From Kitasatospora xanthocidica (GTDB taxonomy: Bacteria; Actinomycetota; Actinomycetes; Streptomycetales; Streptomycetaceae), in the NCBI RefSeq assembly GCF_014656195.1, contig NZ_BNBY01000004.1:299790-363789 (forward strand): 64,000 nt of DNA, in the 5' to 3' direction. Position numbers and translations under genes: made by a program. Shown piece after piece: positions 9,349 through 20,013 of the stretch. The first letter of the stretch is position 1. Every line of letters begins with the position of its first letter. The notes beneath the pieces were generated by a model that did not search any database, was not told the DNA's origin, and saw only the letters and a program-made list of their open reading frames with translations.

Positions 9349-10788
9349 TCACTCGCCGGTGTCCGCCAGCTCCCGGACGGCCGTGGCGAACAGGTCGCCG
9401 CGCTCTCCGTAGTTGGTGAACATGTCCATCGAGGCACAGGCCGGGGCCAGCAGCACCGTGTCACCCGATCGGGCGAGCGACGCGGCCGTGCGGACGACCT
9501 CGGCCATCGCCACCGCGCCAGTCTGGCCCTCGGCCGCCTCGATCACCGGCACATCCGGAGCGTGTCGCTCCAGCGCCTCGCGGATCAGCGCCCGGTCCTG
9601 GCCGATCAGCACCACCGCGCGCAGCCGCTCGGCCGCGCCCTGCACCAGGTCGTCGAAGGTCGCGCCCTTGGCGAGGCCCCCGGCGATCCACACGATCGGC
9701 CGGTAGGCGGCCAGCGAGGCCGCCGCGGCGTGGGTGTTGGTGGCCTTGGAGTCGTCGATGTACGTGACCTCGCGGACCACGCCGACCTCGGCGATCCGGT
9801 GGGCGTCCGGGCGGAAGGCCCGCAGGCCCTCCCGGACGGCCTTCGGCTCGACGCCGTACGCCCGGGCCAGCGCCGCCGCGGCGAGCGCGTTGGCGATGTT
9901 GTGCGGGGCCGGCGGGTTCACGTCCTCGACGGCGCCCAGCTCGGCCGCGTTCTTGGCCCGGTCCTCGACGAAGGCGCGGTCCACCAGCAGCCCGTCCACC
10001 ACGCCGAAGTTCGACGGGCCGGGGGCGCCGAGGCCGAAACCGATCGCCCGGCAGCCCTCCTCGACGTCGGCCTCGCGGACCAGCGCCTCGGTGGCCGGGT
10101 CGGCCAGGTTGTACACGCAGGCGACGACGTTGCCCTCGTAGATCCGGCCCTTGTCGGCGGCGTACGCCTCCATCGAGCCGTGCCAGTCGAGGTGGTCGGG
10201 CGCCAGGTTGAGCACCGCGGCCGAGTACGGGCGCAGCGAGGGCGCCCAGTGCAGCTGGTAGCTGGAGAGCTCGACGGCGAGGACGTCGTACGGCTCCTCG
10301 GCGAGCACCGCGTCCAGCACCGAGACCCCGACGTTGCCGACGGCGGCGGTGCGCTTGCCGGCGGCGGTGAGGATCGAGGCGAGCATCTGGACCGTGGTGG
10401 TCTTGCCGTTGGTGCCGGTGACGGCCAGCCAGGGGGCGGGCTCGCCGGTGCCGGGCAGCGGCTTGCGCAGCCGCCAGGCGAGCTCGACGTCGCCCCAGAC
10501 CGGCACCCCGGCGGCCCCGGCGGCGGCGAACAGCGCGCTGTCCGGCGCCCAGCCGGGCGAGGTGACGATCAGTTCGGTGCCCTCGGGCAGGCTCGCGCCG
10601 TCGCCGAGGCGCACGGTGACGCCCTGCGCCTCCAGCTCGGCGGCCCGGGCGGTCAGGCCCGGCCCGCTGCCGCCGTCCACGACGGTGACACGGGCGCCGA
10701 GGCCGTGCAGGACGCGCGCGGCGCTGATGCCCGAGACGCCGAGTCCGGCGACGACGACGGGCAGGTCGGCAAAGTCGGTGTTCGTCAT
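9349..10788 (-). CDS. murD: UDP-MurNAc-L-Ala:D-Glu ligase MurD
   Basis: ATP-dependent ligase adding D-glutamate to UDP-MurNAc-L-alanine. The 479 residues show an N-terminal Rossmann-like domain ([18 protein letters not shown]), the Mur ligase P-loop [32 protein letters not shown], and the C-terminal domain motif [17 protein letters not shown]. The ATG overlaps the mraY stop (ATGA). Length and motif order are typical. Confidence 0.97.
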   Translation of the reverse strand: MTNTDFADLPVVVAGLGVSGISAARVLHGLGARVTVVDGGSGPGLTARAAELEAQGVTVRLGDGASLPEGTELIVTSPGWAPDSALFAAAGAAGVPVWGDVELAWRLRKPLPGTGEPAPWLAVTGTNGKTTTVQMLASILTAAGKRTAAVGNVGVSVLDAVLAEEPYDVLAVELSSYQLHWAPSLRPYSAAVLNLAPDHLDWHGSMEAYAADKGRIYEGNVVACVYNLADPATEALVREADVEEGCRAIGFGLGAPGPSNFGVVDGLLVDRAFVEDRAKNAAELGAVEDVNPPAPHNIANALAAAALARAYGVEPKAVREGLRAFRPDAHRIAEVGVVREVTYIDDSKATNTHAAAASLAAYRPIVWIAGGLAKGATFDDLVQGAAERLRAVVLIGQDRALIREALERHAPDVPVIEAAEGQTGAVAMAEVVRTAASLARSGDTVLLAPACASMDMFTNYGERGDLFATAVRELADTGE

Positions 10789-11849
10789 CCGGTCCGGTAT
10801 CCCGCGTAGAAGAGGCCGAGGCCGACGGCGACGCAGAGGCCCTGGATGATCCAGAAGCGGACCACGACCAGGACTTCGCCCCAGCCCTTGAGTTCGAAGT
10901 GGTGCTGCAGCGGCGCCATCTTGAAGACCCGCTTGCCGGTCATCCGGAAGGAGCCGACCTGGATGATCACCGACAGGGTGATCACCATGAAGAGGCCGCC
11001 GAGCATGATGAGCAGCAGCTCGGTGCGGGAGCAGATCGCCAGGCCTGCCAGGGCCCCGCCGAGGGCCAGCGAGCCGGTGTCACCCATGAAGATCTTGGCG
11101 GGCGAGGTGTTCCACCACAGGAAGCCGAAGCAGGAGCCCATCAGGGCGGCCGCGACCACCGCGAGGTCCAAGGGGTCTCGGACGTCGTAGCAGCTGACGG
11201 TCGCGGTCACGGTGTAGGCGCAGCTCTGGGTGTACTCCCAGACGCCGATGAAGGTGTAGGCGCCGAAGGCCATCACCGAGGCGCCGGTGGCCAGGCCGTC
11301 CAGGCCGTCCGTCAGGTTCACGCCGTTGGAGGTCGCCGCGATCATGAAGTAGGCGAAGATCACGAACAGGACCGGGCCGATCGACCACTTGAAGTCCCGG
11401 ACGAAGGACAGCGACTGCGAGGCCGGGCTGAGCCCGCGGTCGTCGTGGAACTGCAGCGCCAGGACGGCGAAGGCGAGGCCGACGATGGACTGGCCCGCCA
11501 GCTTCGCCTTGGCCCGCAGGCCCAGCGAGCGGCGCTTGACCACCTTGATGTAGTCGTCCAGGAAGCCGACCAGGCCGAGGCCCGTGGTCAGGAAGAGCAC
11601 CAACAGCCCGGAGGCGGTCGGGCTCTCGCCCGTTATCGCCTTGGTGCCGAAGTACGCGATCAGGGTCGCCAGGATGAAGGCGATGCCGCCCATGGTGGGC
11701 GTGCCCTTCTTGCTGTGGTGCGCCTTCGGGCCGTCGTCGCGGATGTACTGGCCGTAGCCCTGCCGGGCGAGCAGCTTGATCAGGGCGGGCGTGCCGGCCA
11801 GCGAGAGGATCAGGCCGATCATCCCGGAGAAGAGGATCTGCTTCATCAT
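10785..11849 (-). CDS. mraY: MraY phospho-MurNAc-pentapeptide transferase
   Basis: Integral membrane enzyme making lipid I from UDP-MurNAc-pentapeptide and undecaprenyl phosphate. The 354 residues contain the signatures [14 protein letters not shown] (about 42-55), the Asp-rich [16 protein letters not shown] and [28 protein letters not shown], and [10 protein letters not shown], with about ten membrane segments. It overlaps murF and murD by four bases each. Two consecutive Met codons can serve as start; I use the first. Confidence 0.97.
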   Translation of the reverse strand: MMKQILFSGMIGLILSLAGTPALIKLLARQGYGQYIRDDGPKAHHSKKGTPTMGGIAFILATLIAYFGTKAITGESPTASGLLVLFLTTGLGLVGFLDDYIKVVKRRSLGLRAKAKLAGQSIVGLAFAVLALQFHDDRGLSPASQSLSFVRDFKWSIGPVLFVIFAYFMIAATSNGVNLTDGLDGLATGASVMAFGAYTFIGVWEYTQSCAYTVTATVSCYDVRDPLDLAVVAAALMGSCFGFLWWNTSPAKIFMGDTGSLALGGALAGLAICSRTELLLIMLGGLFMVITLSVIIQVGSFRMTGKRVFKMAPLQHHFELKGWGEVLVVVRFWIIQGLCVAVGLGLFYAGYRTG

Positions 11850-13249
11850 CGGGCAGCACCATCCGCCAGGAGGGCCTCGGCCACCTTCTCCAGCCCCACC
11901 GAACGGGACGCCTTCACCAGGACCACATCCCCCGGCCGCAGCTGACTGCGCAGCAGTTCGACCGCCGCGTCCGCGTCGGACACCAGCACCGACTCCTCAC
12001 CCCACGAACCTTCGTTCCTCGCGCCGAGTTCCATGCAGGCCGCCTCGCGTCCGCCGACCGCCACCAGCTTGGTGACGTCCAGCCGGACGGCGAGCCGTCC
12101 GATGGCGTCGTGCTCGGCCAGGCTCTCCTCGCCGAGCTCCCGCATCTCGCCGAGCACCGCCCAGGTGCGACGGCGCTCCGGACCGCGGCCCCCCATCGAG
12201 ACCAGCGCCCGCAGCGCGGCCCGCATCGAGTCGGGGTTCGCGTTGTAGGCGTCGTTGACGACGGTGAGACCATCGGCCCGGTCGACGACCTCCATGCGCC
12301 AGCGGGACAGCGCACCCGCCTCGCCCAGGGCTGCCGCGGTGTCGTCGACGGACATCCCGAGCTCCACCGCCACCGCGGCGGCGGCGAGGGCGTTCGAGAC
12401 GTGGTGCTCACCGTACAGGCGCAGCTGCACGGGCGCGGAACCGGCCGGGGTGGTGAGCGTGAAGGATGGCCGCCCGGTGGCGTCCAGGCGAACGTCGGTC
12501 GCCCGGACGTGGGCGTCCGGGGACTCCCCGAACAGGACCACCTTCGCCTTGGTGCGGGAGGCCATCGCGCGCACCAGCCGGTCGTCCGCGTTGAGGATCG
12601 CGGCCCCGTCGGCCGGAAGCGCCTCGACCAGCTCGCCCTTGGCCTCGGCGATCGCCTCCTTGGAGCCGAACTCGCCGACGTGGGCGGTGCCGACGTTCAG
12701 CACCACGCCGATCCGGGGCGGGGTGATCGAGGTGAGGTACTCGATGTCGCCCTTGTGCCGGGCGCCCATCTCCATCACCAGGTGCCGGGTGCCGGCCTCG
12801 ACCCGCAGCGCGGTCATCGGGTGGCCGATCTCGTTGTTGAGCGAGCCGGGCGGGTAGACGGTCTCGCCGTGGCGCTGGAGCAGCTGGGCGATCAGGTCCT
12901 TGGTGCTGGTCTTGCCGGCCGAGCCGGTCAGCGCGACCACGGCGGTGTCCTCGGCGCGGGCGACCACGGTACGGGCCAGCCTGCCGAGCGCCTCCACCAC
13001 GCTGTCGACCAGGACGGCGGGGACGCCGACCGGGCGGGAGGCCAGCACCGCGACGGCGCCGGCCCCGACCGCCGTGGCGGCGTAGTCGTGGCCGTCCACG
13101 TGCTCGCCGACGAAGGCCGCGAACAGGCCGCCGGGGCTCACCTTCCGCGAGTCGACCTCGACCGGGCCGGTGACCAGGGCGTCCGGGTCCGCGCCGTCCA
13201 GGGTGCCTCCGACTGCGGCGGCCACCTCGGCGAGGGTCAGTGCGATCAC
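11846..13249 (-). CDS. murF: UDP-MurNAc-tripeptide:D-Ala-D-Ala ligase MurF
   Basis: Last cytoplasmic Mur ligase, adding D-alanyl-D-alanine. The 467 residues begin with the MurF substrate domain ([19 protein letters not shown]), then the P-loop [16 protein letters not shown], the region [23 protein letters not shown], and the nucleotide/C-terminal part [15 protein letters not shown] and [12 protein letters not shown]. The ATG overlaps the murE stop. The P-loop reads GSAGKTSTK, normal for MurF, as opposed to GTNGKT in MurD/MurE. Confidence 0.97.
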   Translation of the reverse strand: MIALTLAEVAAAVGGTLDGADPDALVTGPVEVDSRKVSPGGLFAAFVGEHVDGHDYAATAVGAGAVAVLASRPVGVPAVLVDSVVEALGRLARTVVARAEDTAVVALTGSAGKTSTKDLIAQLLQRHGETVYPPGSLNNEIGHPMTALRVEAGTRHLVMEMGARHKGDIEYLTSITPPRIGVVLNVGTAHVGEFGSKEAIAEAKGELVEALPADGAAILNADDRLVRAMASRTKAKVVLFGESPDAHVRATDVRLDATGRPSFTLTTPAGSAPVQLRLYGEHHVSNALAAAAVAVELGMSVDDTAAALGEAGALSRWRMEVVDRADGLTVVNDAYNANPDSMRAALRALVSMGGRGPERRRTWAVLGEMRELGEESLAEHDAIGRLAVRLDVTKLVAVGGREAACMELGARNEGSWGEESVLVSDADAAVELLRSQLRPGDVVLVKASRSVGLEKVAEALLADGAAR

Positions 13250-14913
13250 TGCTGCTCTACTCCTCGGTCGCCCCGCGCGGCCGCGGTCCGCGCGACGGAG
13301 CTCTGTTCGATCTCATCGTGCAGCACCTCCCGGTCGTCGAAGGGGCGGATCTCGTCTCGTACGTACTGGCCGAGCTCGTGGCCCTTGCCGGCCACCAGCA
13401 CCGTGTCGCCCGCCTGGGCGCGGGTGACCGCGAGCCGGATCGCCTCCGCCCGGTCGGGGACGACCAGGACGGTCCCGCGCTCGGCCTCGGGCACCGCCGC
13501 GGCGCCGGTCAGCATAGTGGCCAGGATCGCCAGCGGGTCCTCGCTGCGGGGGTTGTCGCTGGTCAGCAGGGCGGTGTCGGCGAGGCGGGCGGCGATGGCG
13601 CCCATCGGGCCGCGCTTGTGCGGGTCGCGGTCGCCGCCGCAGCCGACGACGACGTGCAGCCGGCCCTTGGTGACCTCGCGCAGCGAGGCGAGGACGGCCT
13701 GCAGGGCGTCCGGCTTGTGCGCGTAGTCCACGACGGCCACGAACGGCTGCCCGGCGTCCACCCGCTCCAGCCGGCCCGGCACGCCGGGCACGGCGGCGAC
13801 GCCGGCCACGGCCCGCTCCAGCGGGAGGCCGGCGGCGACCAGCAGGGTGATCGCGGCGAGCGCGTTGGCGACGTTGAACGGGCCGGGCAGCGGGACGGCC
13901 GCGTCGGCCTCGGCACCGTCCGGGCCGAGCACCCGGAAGGTGGAGCCGACCGGGCCGAGCTGGACGTCCACAGCCCGCCAGTCGGCCTGCGCGGCGCCGG
14001 TGGCGGAGAAGGTGGTCACCGGGATCTTGGCCTCGGCGGCGAGCCGGCGGCCGTACTCGTCGTCCAGGTTGACCACGCCGTGGCGGGACTTGCCGGGCTG
14101 GAAGAGCCGGGCCTTCGCCTGGAAGTAGTCCTCCATGTCCGGGTGGAAGTCGAGGTGCTCCGGCGTGAGGTTGTTGAACAGCGCGACGTCGTACGAGACG
14201 CCGTCGGTGCGGCCGAAGACCAGGGCGTGGCTGGAGACCTCCATGGTCACCGCGTCGGCACCGCGCTCGGCCATCACACCGAGGATCGCGTGCAGGTCGG
14301 TGGCCTCGGGGGTGGTGCGCTCGCTCTTGATCCGCTCCTCGCCGACCCGCATCTCGACGGTGCCGATCACCCCGGGGGTGCGCCCGGCGCCGCGCAGGCC
14401 GCCCTCGACCAGGTACGAGGTGGTGGTCTTGCCGTTGGTGCCGGTCAGCCCGATCATCAGCAGCCGCTCGGAGGGGCGGCCGTAGACGATCGCGGCGAGC
14501 TCGCCCATGACGGCCCGCGGCCGGTCCACGACCAGCAGCGGCAGGCCGGTGCCGGCCGCCAGTTCGGCGCCGGCCGGGTCGGTGAGCACCGCCACCGCGC
14601 CGGAGTCCGCGGCCTTGGCCGCGAAGGCCGCGCCGTGGTGGTTGGCGCCCGGGAAGGCCACGTACACATCGCCCGGGCGGACGGCGCGGGAGTCGTGGGT
14701 CACGCCGGTGACGGCGCCGCCCTCGACGGGCGCGAGACCGAGCCGGACGGCCAGCTCGGCGAGCGGCAGAGGGGCGGTCCCGGTCGGGCGGGGCGGACTC
14801 ACGGTGGTTTGATCGGGTTTCGGCACGGCGGGAAGGCTATCCGCCGAAGGGTGCCCAGGGCCAAACCGGCCCTCCGCCGCGCCGTCCGCCGGCCCGGTCC
14901 GCTCGTTGCTCAT
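13246..14913 (-). CDS. murE: UDP-MurNAc-dipeptide:diaminopimelate ligase MurE
   Basis: Adds the third residue to the stem peptide. Seen motifs: THDSRAVRPGDVYVAFPG, P-loop [43 protein letters not shown], the C-terminal VVDYAHKPDALQAVL, and DNPRSEDP. The DNPR motif marks diaminopimelate rather than lysine specificity; Streptomyces use LL-DAP, which the sequence cannot distinguish from meso. The first ~40 of 555 residues are an S/P/T-rich extension before the Mur domain; a GTG at about residue 30 is a possible alternative start. Confidence 0.96.
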   Translation of the reverse strand: MSNERTGPADGAAEGRFGPGHPSADSLPAVPKPDQTTVSPPRPTGTAPLPLAELAVRLGLAPVEGGAVTGVTHDSRAVRPGDVYVAFPGANHHGAAFAAKAADSGAVAVLTDPAGAELAAGTGLPLLVVDRPRAVMGELAAIVYGRPSERLLMIGLTGTNGKTTTSYLVEGGLRGAGRTPGVIGTVEMRVGEERIKSERTTPEATDLHAILGVMAERGADAVTMEVSSHALVFGRTDGVSYDVALFNNLTPEHLDFHPDMEDYFQAKARLFQPGKSRHGVVNLDDEYGRRLAAEAKIPVTTFSATGAAQADWRAVDVQLGPVGSTFRVLGPDGAEADAAVPLPGPFNVANALAAITLLVAAGLPLERAVAGVAAVPGVPGRLERVDAGQPFVAVVDYAHKPDALQAVLASLREVTKGRLHVVVGCGGDRDPHKRGPMGAIAARLADTALLTSDNPRSEDPLAILATMLTGAAAVPEAERGTVLVVPDRAEAIRLAVTRAQAGDTVLVAGKGHELGQYVRDEIRPFDDREVLHDEIEQSSVARTAAARGDRGVEQQ

Positions 14914-14919
14914 CCTTGC

Positions 14920-17214
14920 TCACGGCTTCCACTCGACGGGCAGGTTCGGCGCCTGGCTGCCGCTCGGCGGGACCTGCAGGGTCTTCAGGGTGAACTCCAT
15001 CACCTGCTTGAACACCGGACCGCACAGCTGGCCGCCGAAGTGGCCGTTGACCGGGCCCTGGAGGGTGCAGGAGACGGTGACCCGGGGCGCGTCGGCCGGG
15101 GCGAAGCCGATGAAGGAGGCGGTGTAGCCGTCGTAGCCGACGCCGTTGGCCGCCCCCCGGTTGGCCGTTCCGGTCTTGCCGGCGACCCGGTAGCCGGGGA
15201 TGGCGGCCTTGCCGCCGGTGCCCTGCTCGTCGTCGACGACCGACTCCAGCATCGAGGTGAGGGTCTTGGCGGTCTGCTCGCCGACCACCCGGGTCTGCTC
15301 CCCGGGCGGCGTCGGGGTGTACTTGCCGTCCGGGCCGGTGGTCCCCTGGACGATGCTGGGCGCGACCCGCACCCCGCCGTTGGCGATGGTCGAGTAGACC
15401 GAGGTGGCCTGCAGCGCGTTCATCTGCAGCGGGCCCTGGCCGAAGGAGATGTTGTACTTCTCCGAGGCGACCAGGTCCTCCGGCTTCTTGAGCATCCCGG
15501 CGGTCTCCCCCGGGAAGTTCAGGCCGGTCGGCCGGGCCACGCCGAACTTGCGCATGTAGCCGTCCAGCACCTTGTTGGCCTGGAGCTGGTCGCCGCCGCC
15601 GAGGGTCTCGACGGCCTCGATGGTGCCGATGTTGGAGGACTTGGCCAGCACCCCGGCCAGCGTCAGGTACCAGTCCCCGTGCTCGACGTCGTCCTTGAAC
15701 TGCTGGCCCGCGCGGACCAGCCGGTTGGGCACGGTGACCCTGGTGTCCCAGTTGGCCTTGCCGGAGTCCAGGACGGCGGCCAGGCTCATCAGCTTGGCGG
15801 TGCTGCCCGGCTCGTACGCGTCGCCCAGCGCCGGGTTGCCCAGCTGGGCCTGCTTGGACAGGCTCAGGTCGTTGGGGTTGAAGCCGGGCGCGGTGGCCAT
15901 CGCCAGGACCTGACCGGTCTTCACGTCCTGGACGACGACGTAGCCCTTCTCCGCACCGGAGTTGGCCACCTGGTCGGTGATCGCCCGCTGGGCGGCCCAC
16001 TGGATGTCCCGGTTGATGGTCAGCTTGACGTCGTCGCCGGGCACCGCCGGGTCCTTCGAGCCGCCGGCGGTGGGCACCAGCCGCCCGCCCGCCTGGGCGT
16101 AGCTGCTGTGCCCGTCCTTGCCGGCCAGCTGCTTCTGGAACTGCAGCTCCAGGCCGCCGGCGCCCTCGCCCTCGCCGTTGACGAAGCCGACCAGGTTGGC
16201 GGCCAGTCCGTCGGCGGGGTAGACGCGCTTCTGGGTCTCCCGGTTGAACACCCCGGCCAGCGGGTTGGCGCACTCGTTGTCCACCCGGGTGCGCCCGCCC
16301 TGGTCGGCGGGCTTGCCGAGCAGCTTCTTCTGGACCTGGCAGGCCCGCGATCCGGCCTGCTTCTCCAGGCCCGACTTGAGGTCGCTGATCTGGTTCTTGG
16401 CGGCCGGGGTCTGCTGGGCGGCGAGCCGCTTGTAGCGGGTCTTGGGGGTGTGCAGGTCGGCGGCGATCCGCTCCTTGGGCACGCCGAGGATCGGCGACAG
16501 CAGCGCCGCCGCCTGTTCCGGCGCGTCCGGGATGCCGGTCGCCTCCGGGGTGAACATCGCCGGGTCGGCGGTGATGTCGTACGCGTCGACGGTCGCGGCC
16601 AGCGCCACGCCGTCGGCGGACGTTATCGAGCCGCGCTCGGCGGTGATCGGGATGTTCAGGTAGCGGTTGGTGTTGGCGTCGGCGGCCAGCGCGTCCGAGT
16701 CGACCAGCTGGAGCTGGACCAGACGGCCCGCGAAGACCGAGAACACCAGCGACATCGCCACGGTGATCACCCGCAGCCGGCGCTTCGACTCGGCCAGCTT
16801 GAGCGCCTTGGGGCGCTGCGGCGGCCTGGCCTTCGGGCGCGGCCGCACCGCCGCCTGGCCGCGGGCCGGCGGGCGGCCCTCGGGGCGGCGCTGCTGCGGC
16901 GTGCGCGGGGCGCTGCGGGAGACGGCGGCCTTGGCGGGCTGCACCTTCGCGGACGGGGTCTTGGCGGCCGGGGCCTTGGCCGAGGGGGACTTCGCCGCGG
17001 GCGGCTTGGCGGACTGGCCGCGGACGGGCTGGCCCCGGGTGGGCTGGGGCTTGGCCGACTGTCCCCTGGCCGGCTGTCCCTTGGCCGGTTGTCCCTTGGC
17101 CGGCTGGACGCGGCCGGAGGCGGACCGCCCGCTCGGCGCGGCGCCCCTGGGCAGCGGGCGGCGGCCGTTTCCGGAACCGGAGCCCGAACCGGAGGGCTGA
17201 CGAGGCGTGGTCAT
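14920..17214 (-). CDS. ftsI: FtsI, septal class B penicillin-binding protein (PBP3)
   Basis: Divisome transpeptidase, partner of FtsW. The first ~165 of 764 residues are a cytoplasmic low-complexity extension built of G/Q/P/A/K/R repeats (PAKGQ, ARGQSAKPQ, TRGQ), followed by one membrane helix (about 170-190), a PBP dimerisation domain, and the transpeptidase domain with STAK at Ser471, SSN at 526-528 and KTGT at Lys680. A C-terminal Cys-containing region (TVSCTLQGP, FGGQLCGP) follows. It is separated from murE by 6 bases and overlaps ftsL by 4. The basic repeat tail is much longer than in E. coli FtsI; such extensions are common in actinobacteria, where they may mediate divisome contacts (inference). 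Confidence 0.96.
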   Translation of the reverse strand: MTTPRQPSGSGSGSGNGRRPLPRGAAPSGRSASGRVQPAKGQPAKGQPARGQSAKPQPTRGQPVRGQSAKPPAAKSPSAKAPAAKTPSAKVQPAKAAVSRSAPRTPQQRRPEGRPPARGQAAVRPRPKARPPQRPKALKLAESKRRLRVITVAMSLVFSVFAGRLVQLQLVDSDALAADANTNRYLNIPITAERGSITSADGVALAATVDAYDITADPAMFTPEATGIPDAPEQAAALLSPILGVPKERIAADLHTPKTRYKRLAAQQTPAAKNQISDLKSGLEKQAGSRACQVQKKLLGKPADQGGRTRVDNECANPLAGVFNRETQKRVYPADGLAANLVGFVNGEGEGAGGLELQFQKQLAGKDGHSSYAQAGGRLVPTAGGSKDPAVPGDDVKLTINRDIQWAAQRAITDQVANSGAEKGYVVVQDVKTGQVLAMATAPGFNPNDLSLSKQAQLGNPALGDAYEPGSTAKLMSLAAVLDSGKANWDTRVTVPNRLVRAGQQFKDDVEHGDWYLTLAGVLAKSSNIGTIEAVETLGGGDQLQANKVLDGYMRKFGVARPTGLNFPGETAGMLKKPEDLVASEKYNISFGQGPLQMNALQATSVYSTIANGGVRVAPSIVQGTTGPDGKYTPTPPGEQTRVVGEQTAKTLTSMLESVVDDEQGTGGKAAIPGYRVAGKTGTANRGAANGVGYDGYTASFIGFAPADAPRVTVSCTLQGPVNGHFGGQLCGPVFKQVMEFTLKTLQVPPSGSQAPNLPVEWKP

Positions 17215-17840
17215 CGGCCGGGCCCCCCGTTCGGCGCGGCGGGCGCGGCCGGGTTGAGCTGGATCACCGAGTCACCGGCCGAGGCCGCCGCCGTCGGCGT
17301 CGGCGTGGCCGGCGCGGGAGGTGCGGGCGGCGCGGTGGACGGAGCCGCCGACGGAGCCGGCGGCTGGACGGCCGGCGGCTGGGCGGCGCTCGGTACGGGC
17401 TTGGTGGGCCAGGGCTCGACCGTCGACCGCTTCACCGGCGGGCTGTCCTGCGCCGGTCCGGGCGTGCCGACCACCTTGCCCCCGTTCGGGACGTCCAGGA
17501 AGGCCATCCCCCCGGCCGGGACCATGCCCAGCTCGGCGGCCCGCCGGGCCAGCGCGTCCGGGGCCGAGCTCTGGTCGATCTGGTGCTGCAGGCTCTGCTG
17601 CTCGTCGGTCGCCACGGTGGTCTGCCGCTGCAGCCGGGACAGCTCGAAGGAGCCCTCGTTGAGCGCGGTGTTCAGCGCCAGCAGGCCGAGCAGCCCCGCC
17701 GCGAGCAGGACCACCACCAGCACCGCGAACGGTGTGCGCCCCCGGACCGGCCGCTTCCCCGGCCGAACCGTGATCCGCGCCCTGCCCTGCCCGGGGAGTC
17801 CTCCCCGCCCCACCCGGACCTCACCGGCCACCGGCCCCAC
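17211..17840 (-). CDS. ftsL: FtsL-like septum formation protein
   Basis: Small bitopic divisome protein of 209 residues: short basic cytoplasmic tail, one membrane helix (about residues 38-58, PFAVLVVVLLAAGLLGLLAL), a short coiled coil (FELSRLQRQTTVATDEQQSLQHQID) and a long P/A/T-rich extracytoplasmic tail. The position between rsmH and ftsI and the topology identify it as FtsL, though sequence conservation in this family is poor. I chose GTG at 17840 because GGAGGAG lies just upstream; the frame is open further, but that would overlap rsmH. Confidence 0.88.
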   Translation of the reverse strand: MGPVAGEVRVGRGGLPGQGRARITVRPGKRPVRGRTPFAVLVVVLLAAGLLGLLALNTALNEGSFELSRLQRQTTVATDEQQSLQHQIDQSSAPDALARRAAELGMVPAGGMAFLDVPNGGKVVGTPGPAQDSPPVKRSTVEPWPTKPVPSAAQPPAVQPPAPSAAPSTAPPAPPAPATPTPTAAASAGDSVIQLNPAAPAAPNGGPGR

Positions 17841-17880
17841 CGCTCTCCTCCGCCCTTCGGACCCCGCCGGGGCCGGTTCG

Positions 17881-18855
17881 TCAGCCCCGCTTGCTTCGGT
17901 CCCTGATCCTCTCCGCCACCCGCAGCCGTACGGGCGCGGCGCGCCGGTTCTCCTCGATCTCCTCCTCGGTGGCCAGCTCGGCACCGCGGGTGATCAGTTT
18001 GAGCCAGGGCTGGTGCTCCTCCGGGATGAACGGCAGCCCCGGCGGGGCCGTGTTGGTCGCCCCGGCGGCGAGGTACTGCTTCACCAGGCGGTCCTCCAGC
18101 GACTGGTAGGACATCACCACGATCCGGCCACCGATCGCGAGGACGTCCAGCGCCCCGGGGATCGCCCGGTCCAGGACCTCCAGCTCGCCGTTGACCTCGA
18201 TCCGCAGCGCCTGGAACGTCCGCTTGGCCGGGTTCCCGCCGGTGCGGCGGGTCGCCGCCGGAATGGAGTTGCGCACCAACTCGACCAGACGCGCGCTGTT
18301 GGTGAACGGTTCCTTCTCCCGCTCCCGGAGGATCGCCGAGGCGATCTTCCCGGCGAACCGCTCCTCGCCGTAGACCTTGAGGATCCGGGCCAGGTCGCCG
18401 TGGCCGTAGGTGTTCAGCACCTCCGCCGCGCTGATCCCCCGGGTCTGGTCCATCCGCATGTCCAGCGGCGCGTCCTGCGCGTACGCGAAACCGCGGTCGG
18501 CCTCGTCCAGCTGCATCGAGGAGACGCCGAGGTCGAACAGGACGCCGTCCACCCGGTCGATGTCCAGGCGCTCCAGCACCTCGGGGATCTCGTCGTAGAC
18601 GGCGTGCACCAGGGTCGCCCGGTCGCCGAAGCGGGCCAGCCGCTCGCCGGAGAGCTTCAGCGCCTGCGGGTCGCGGTCCACCGCGACGAGCCGGACCTCG
18701 GGGAACTGGGTGAGCAGCGCCTCGCTGTGCCCGCCGAGGCCGAGGGTGGCGTCCACCACCACGGCACCGGGGCGCGAGATCGCCGGAGCCAGTGCGTCCA
18801 TGCACCGCTGCAGCATCACCGGAACGTGCTTGGGGCCCGGTTCGTTGGTGGTCAT
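17881..18855 (-). CDS. rsmH: 16S rRNA (cytosine(1402)-N(4))-methyltransferase RsmH
   Basis: SAM-dependent methyltransferase modifying C1402 of 16S rRNA (formerly MraW). The 324 residues contain [13 protein letters not shown], the SAM site [43 protein letters not shown], the [16 protein letters not shown] region and [16 protein letters not shown] start at the ATG at 18855 ([13 protein letters not shown]), where the conserved domain begins; an upstream in-frame GTG/ATG at 18912 would add an Arg/Pro-rich stretch. It is the first gene of the dcw run; no mraZ precedes it. Confidence 0.96.
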   Translation of the reverse strand: MTTNEPGPKHVPVMLQRCMDALAPAISRPGAVVVDATLGLGGHSEALLTQFPEVRLVAVDRDPQALKLSGERLARFGDRATLVHAVYDEIPEVLERLDIDRVDGVLFDLGVSSMQLDEADRGFAYAQDAPLDMRMDQTRGISAAEVLNTYGHGDLARILKVYGEERFAGKIASAILREREKEPFTNSARLVELVRNSIPAATRRTGGNPAKRTFQALRIEVNGELEVLDRAIPGALDVLAIGGRIVVMSYQSLEDRLVKQYLAAGATNTAPPGLPFIPEEHQPWLKLITRGAELATEEEIEENRRAAPVRLRVAERIRDRSKRG

Positions 18856-19394
18856 GCGCGGCGGCGCCCTTCCTCGGTGCGGAGCAGCCCGACGTCCGGG
18901 AGCTGCGACCATTCTCGCCCACCGCCCCCCGGCACGACGAAGCGGCCCGTGGTCCCCGCCCGCTCAGGGGGAAGATCGTGACCGCCCGGCGCCGGGGAAG
19001 GTGCGCCAGGTGGGCACGGAGCGGGTGGAGGCCACGGACCGCGTCGACCGGGCCGCACCGGCCGGGAAGGCCCGGTTGACGGGCCCCGACGGGTGTGCTG
19101 CACTGCGCCGCAACTCTATCGCCCGGGCCCTTCCAGTCAATGGTCCGCTCCGGCGCACCACCCGGGCGGCGGTACGGATCACCGCAGGTCGCGGCCGTTG
19201 GGGTGGCCCCGCGGCGGCCCGATCCGGGGGCCCTCGGACGAGGCCGCGCGCCCCCTCCCCCGCGACCGCGTACGACCCACTCCGGGACCAGGCGGGACAA
19301 ACCCTCCCGTTGTGGCGATGCACTCGATCACGGCCCCCGGTTCTGTAGCTCCCCGCCCCACCGCGGACACCGGATCGGCACTAACGTCGCCGAC
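18856..19394. other. rsmH-carbonic anhydrase divergent intergenic region, no gene seen
   Basis: About 540 bases between divergent genes. The usual dcw first gene mraZ is not here. The only features I can support are the minus-strand promoter candidate at 19113-19140 and a plus-strand -10 (TAACGT) just before the carbonic anhydrase ATG. Other open frames in this GC-rich stretch show no recognisable protein. Confidence 0.6.
19113..19140 (-). promoter_or_regulatory. candidate promoter of the dcw operon
   Basis: On the minus strand TTGACT is followed after 16 bases by TAGAGT, a good match to vegetative -35/-10 boxes in a region otherwise near-saturated with G+C. It lies about 260 bases upstream of rsmH, the first gene of the division/wall cluster, leaving a long 5' leader. 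Inferred from sequence only. Confidence 0.6.
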
Positions 19395-19937
19395 ATGACA
19401 GTGACTCCCGACCGGCCCACGCCGAACGCCGCTGCCGCCCCTGCCGGACCCACCATCATCGACCGCTTCGTCGCGGCCAACCGCGACTACGCGGTGACCT
19501 TCCAGGACGGCGGCATGGACGCCCGCCCGGTGCAGAAGATCGCCGTGGTGGCCTGCATGGACGCCCGCCTCGACCTGTTCGCGGCCCTCGGCCTCGAACT
19601 CGGCGACGCGCACGTCATCCGCAACGCCGGCGGCGTCGTCACCGACGACACCATCCGGTCCCTGACCATCAGCCAGCGCGCCCTCGGCACCCGCTCGATC
19701 GCGCTCATCCACCACACCGGCTGCGGCCTGCTCGGGCTCACCGAGGACTTCCGCCGCGAGCTGGAGCTGGAGGTCGGCCAGCGCCCGCAGTGGGCGGTGG
19801 AGGCCTTCGTCGACCTGGACGGCGACGTCCGCCAGTCGATGCAGCGCGTCCGCACCTCCCCCTTCCTGCCGCACACCGACGACGTCCGCGGCTTCGTCTT
19901 CGACGTCCACACCGGCCTGCTGCGCGAGATCCACTAG
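19395..19937 (+). CDS. beta-carbonic anhydrase
   Basis: Zinc enzyme interconverting CO2 and bicarbonate. The 180 residues carry the beta-class zinc ligands and catalytic dyad: Cys in VACMDARLD (about 54-62), then VIRNAGG, and His/Cys in HHTGCGLLG. The sequence matches the short, single-domain bacterial subtype. Start chosen at the ATG at 19395; the frame is open further upstream but TAACGT lies 7 bases before this ATG, which suggests a leaderless message. It faces away from the dcw cluster and is a single-gene unit. Confidence 0.93.
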   Translation: MTVTPDRPTPNAAAAPAGPTIIDRFVAANRDYAVTFQDGGMDARPVQKIAVVACMDARLDLFAALGLELGDAHVIRNAGGVVTDDTIRSLTISQRALGTRSIALIHHTGCGLLGLTEDFRRELELEVGQRPQWAVEAFVDLDGDVRQSMQRVRTSPFLPHTDDVRGFVFDVHTGLLREIH

Positions 19938-19991
19938 AACACTGGCACCGCTCCGGGCCGCACGGCTTCCGGCCGGCGGGCGGCTCCCCCT

Positions 19992-20013
19992 CCATTCGGG
20001 ATCCGCCGAATGG
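19992..20013. repeat. inverted repeat CCATTCGG/CCGAATGG
   Basis: Perfect 8-bp arms with a 6-bp loop (GATCCG) between the carbonic anhydrase stop and the MoxR gene. There is no T-tract, so it may be a weak terminator for the former or an operator for the latter. Confidence 0.6.

Noticed and set aside
13240..18981. A 1,913-codon plus-strand open frame opposite murF-rsmH.
   Set aside because: It is an antisense shadow of the real minus-strand genes caused by high third-position GC; its translation is V/G/R/H/L-rich without any domain.
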